Shown: positions 62,852 to 64,000 of the stretch, piece by piece
How the letters are laid out: every line of letters starts with the position of its first letter
Position numbering within the stretch: the first letter of the stretch is position 1
NCBI RefSeq assembly: GCF_900258435.1
Contig: NZ_LT992558.1
Location: 924,636-988,635, forward strand
Direction of reading: 5' to 3'
Length of the DNA stretch: 64,000 nucleotides
From: Carnobacterium divergens
GTDB lineage: Bacteria > Bacillota > Bacilli > Lactobacillales > Carnobacteriaceae
Position numbers and translations under genes: made by a program
Notes under the pieces: generated by a model
What the model was told of the DNA's origin: nothing
Database searches by the model: none
The model's input: the letters and a program-made list of their open reading frames with translations, nothing else

Positions 62852-63249
62852 AAGAAAAAATGAACACTCCCTTTTTGCCTCTAGGGAGCATTTTACGATT
62901 AGAAGAACCTGAAGATAACCAAATGCTTTATTTAGTAGTTGCCAGAGCAATTGCCAAAAATGAAATGGATGAAATTTTTTCAAGATATAAAGTTGCGCCT
63001 CATCCATTTGGTGACGTACCTAGTCAAGAAGTATTCACGATTAGCGCTGACCAAATTGCTGAAGTTATTTTTGAAGGATATTCCGATCAAAAAGATCAAG
63101 AATTTTTAGATGATTTGTTACTAAAAATGGCTAATGGTCCTATAGTTGTTCCAGAAGCGCCAGAGCCAGAAGAGATTCAAGAACCTGAACCAATCATTGA
63201 TGAAACTGAACAATTACAAAAAGATCCATTTTATAAATTCAGAGAGTAA
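62848..63249 (+). CDS. DUF4176 domain-containing protein of the type VII locus
   Basis: A 133-residue protein. FLPLGSILRLEEPEDNQMLYLVVARA and the following FSRYKVAPHPFGDVPSQE match the short DUF4176 fold found in type VIIb loci; the C-terminal 40 residues are Pro/Glu-rich. The ATG overlaps the essC stop (ATGA), so it is part of the same operon. Function is unknown; a role in effector handling is inferred from position. Confidence 0.8.
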   Translation: MKEKMNTPFLPLGSILRLEEPEDNQMLYLVVARAIAKNEMDEIFSRYKVAPHPFGDVPSQEVFTISADQIAEVIFEGYSDQKDQEFLDDLLLKMANGPIVVPEAPEPEEIQEPEPIIDETEQLQKDPFYKFRE

Positions 63250-63260
63250 GGAGAGAGAGT

Positions 63261-63515
63261 ATGGGGAAGATAGCATCGAATCAAGGAGCGGCTCAAGATG
63301 CAGTTTCAGGAATTAGCAAAGTTTCTGTTAAAAGTGGAAAGACCTGTTCTTTGGGAAGAAGTAATATTTCTAGTATGAAGCAGGGAGTCAAAGTAAGTAA
63401 TCAGATTTTATCCGATTTATCGAAATTAGTCAGCTGTGTGAATGAACAAGCCAATAAATTCCCTAAACTTGCGGCAGTTATTGCGTCTCGTGACAGTCAG
63501 ACGAGATTTAAGTAG
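63261..63515 (+). CDS. Small type VII helper/effector of the TIGR04197 (SACOL2603) type
   Basis: An 84-residue helical protein rich in Ser and Ala, beginning MGKIASNQGAAQDAVSGISK, with no signal peptide. Size, composition and position between DUF4176 and coiled-coil genes match the TIGR04197 family of small proteins encoded before LXG effectors. GGAGAGAGAG precedes the ATG. It may pair with the effector for export. Confidence 0.7.
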   Translation: MGKIASNQGAAQDAVSGISKVSVKSGKTCSLGRSNISSMKQGVKVSNQILSDLSKLVSCVNEQANKFPKLAAVIASRDSQTRFK

Positions 63516-63527
63516 AGAGGAGAACCT

Positions 63528-63890
63528 ATGGTACAAGATAAAAATGAGAAGTTAAGATCTGAGTACACTCAAAAAATTGTTGAGAAAGAACGTCAAATTG
63601 ACGATTTAAATAGAGATAAACGTCAGATTCAAGAAGTAGTTGAATCATTAGAAACGGAGCTAACTCGAAACTTTAGACAGCTACAAGAATTAAATGAAGA
63701 ATTAATAAAAGAGGGAAGTTCTTCTGCTCGCTGGGAACAAGAAGAACTTAACGGAAAGAAAAAGCATTTCGGACAATTTTTTAAAGAACAAAAGCAAGAA
63801 TTGACTGAAATGTATACAAGAACAACAGAACAGCTAAATGAAGAACGCTCAAAAATCCAAAAAAAAAGGAATGAAGTCTCATGGGATTAG
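63528..63890 (+). CDS. Coiled-coil protein resembling DUF3958 of type VII loci
   Basis: A 120-residue, almost entirely helical protein with heptad-like spacing throughout (IVEKERQIDDLNRDKRQIQE onward) and no Pro in the helix. AGAGGAG precedes the ATG. Such small coiled-coil proteins before LXG genes are often DUF3958 or DUF5082 members acting as targeting partners of the toxin; I cannot separate these families by eye. Confidence 0.65.
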   Translation: MVQDKNEKLRSEYTQKIVEKERQIDDLNRDKRQIQEVVESLETELTRNFRQLQELNEELIKEGSSSARWEQEELNGKKKHFGQFFKEQKQELTEMYTRTTEQLNEERSKIQKKRNEVSWD

Positions 63891-64000
63891 TCTATTCAAG
63901 CAGAGACTCTTCGAATTTACTGAGTTCGTTATCTAGTAATTTAGGGACGGCGAAGAGTACGGTGAATGAATTAAAATCAGGCAGTCAACGGTTGACTGCC
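63881..64000 (+). CDS. N-terminus of a probable LXG-type type VII effector (truncated by window end)
   Basis: The first 40 codons (MGLVYSSRDSSNLLSSLSSN...) are present with no stop before the window edge. The frame overlaps the coiled-coil gene by 10 nt and has AAAGGA 11 nt upstream. The Ser/Leu-rich helical start fits the beginning of LXG-domain polymorphic toxins that follow such helper genes. The toxin domain and any immunity gene lie outside the window. Confidence 0.65.
   Translation, partial: MGLVYSSRDSSNLLSSLSSNLGTAKSTVNELKSGSQRLTA

Overview
The window is A+T-rich low-GC Gram-positive DNA that reads as a lactic acid bacterium of the Carnobacterium/Enterococcus type. The basis is the tmRNA tag AKNNNNSYALAA, an EntA-type (class IIa) bacteriocin immunity gene, a WxL-type surface locus under an Mga-like regulator, class III fructose bisphosphatase, cydABCD with a partial quinone pathway and NDH-2, and a type VIIb secretion locus. 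Carnobacterium is my best guess; the genus is inference.

Layout. 1-1090: the end of an alkaline-shock operon (AmaP C-terminus, DUF2273, Asp23/Gls24). 1360-7565: a surface-protein locus with a small serine recombinase and an Mga-like regulator on the minus strand, diverging from a plus-strand operon of a large secreted protein, a membrane-anchored protein, a WxL-like secreted protein and a short LPXTG-like protein. 7664-14742: DUF805, a GH1 phospho-glycosidase, glutathione peroxidase, GH31 glycosidase, a GntR/UTRA repressor with a recognisable operator, and a DUF308-like/papain-like membrane protein. 15020-31048: fbp, DUF2187, a PlcR-like regulator, cydABCD, polyprenyl synthase, MenA-like prenyltransferase, DUF1149, NDH-2, an FMN reductase, a histidine phosphatase and a HAD phosphatase. 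The cyd, quinone and ndh genes together give a heme-dependent aerobic respiratory chain.

31208-31570 is tmRNA (ssrA). Its 3' end is the left attachment site of an island of about 19.9 kb. An 11-bp core (cgtctccatat) is repeated at 51416-51426, and a 22-bp repeat lies near both ends. The left part of the island (31651-35985) is a mobilisation module: tyrosine integrase, a Rep_trans/MobT-type initiator or relaxase, DUF3173, regulators and several long inverted repeats. The rest (36977-50608) is one plus-strand operon of 13 genes that I do not recognise as any described cluster: HprK-like P-loop protein, DegT-type aminotransferase, radical SAM/SPASM enzyme, an APH-Nudix fusion, nucleotide-sugar dehydrogenase, HAD phosphatase, NTP_transf_5 nucleotidyltransferase, acyl carrier protein, AMP-forming ligase, a C39/BtrH-like putative acyltransferase, and a three-gene ABC-2 exporter. 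The gene logic (aminotransferase, radical SAM, carrier protein, ligase, BtrH-like transferase) recalls butirosin-type aminoglycoside assembly, but there is no DOI synthase and no visible precursor peptide. It is the best candidate here for an undescribed system: a mobile biosynthetic cluster for an acylated aminosugar-like or nucleotide-sugar-derived metabolite.

51698-51994 is an orphan bacteriocin immunity gene. 52672 to the end is a type VIIb secretion locus (esxA, esaA, essA, esaB, essB, essC) followed by small accessory genes and the first 40 codons of a probable LXG-type effector cut by the window edge. No rRNA, tRNA or CRISPR array was seen.
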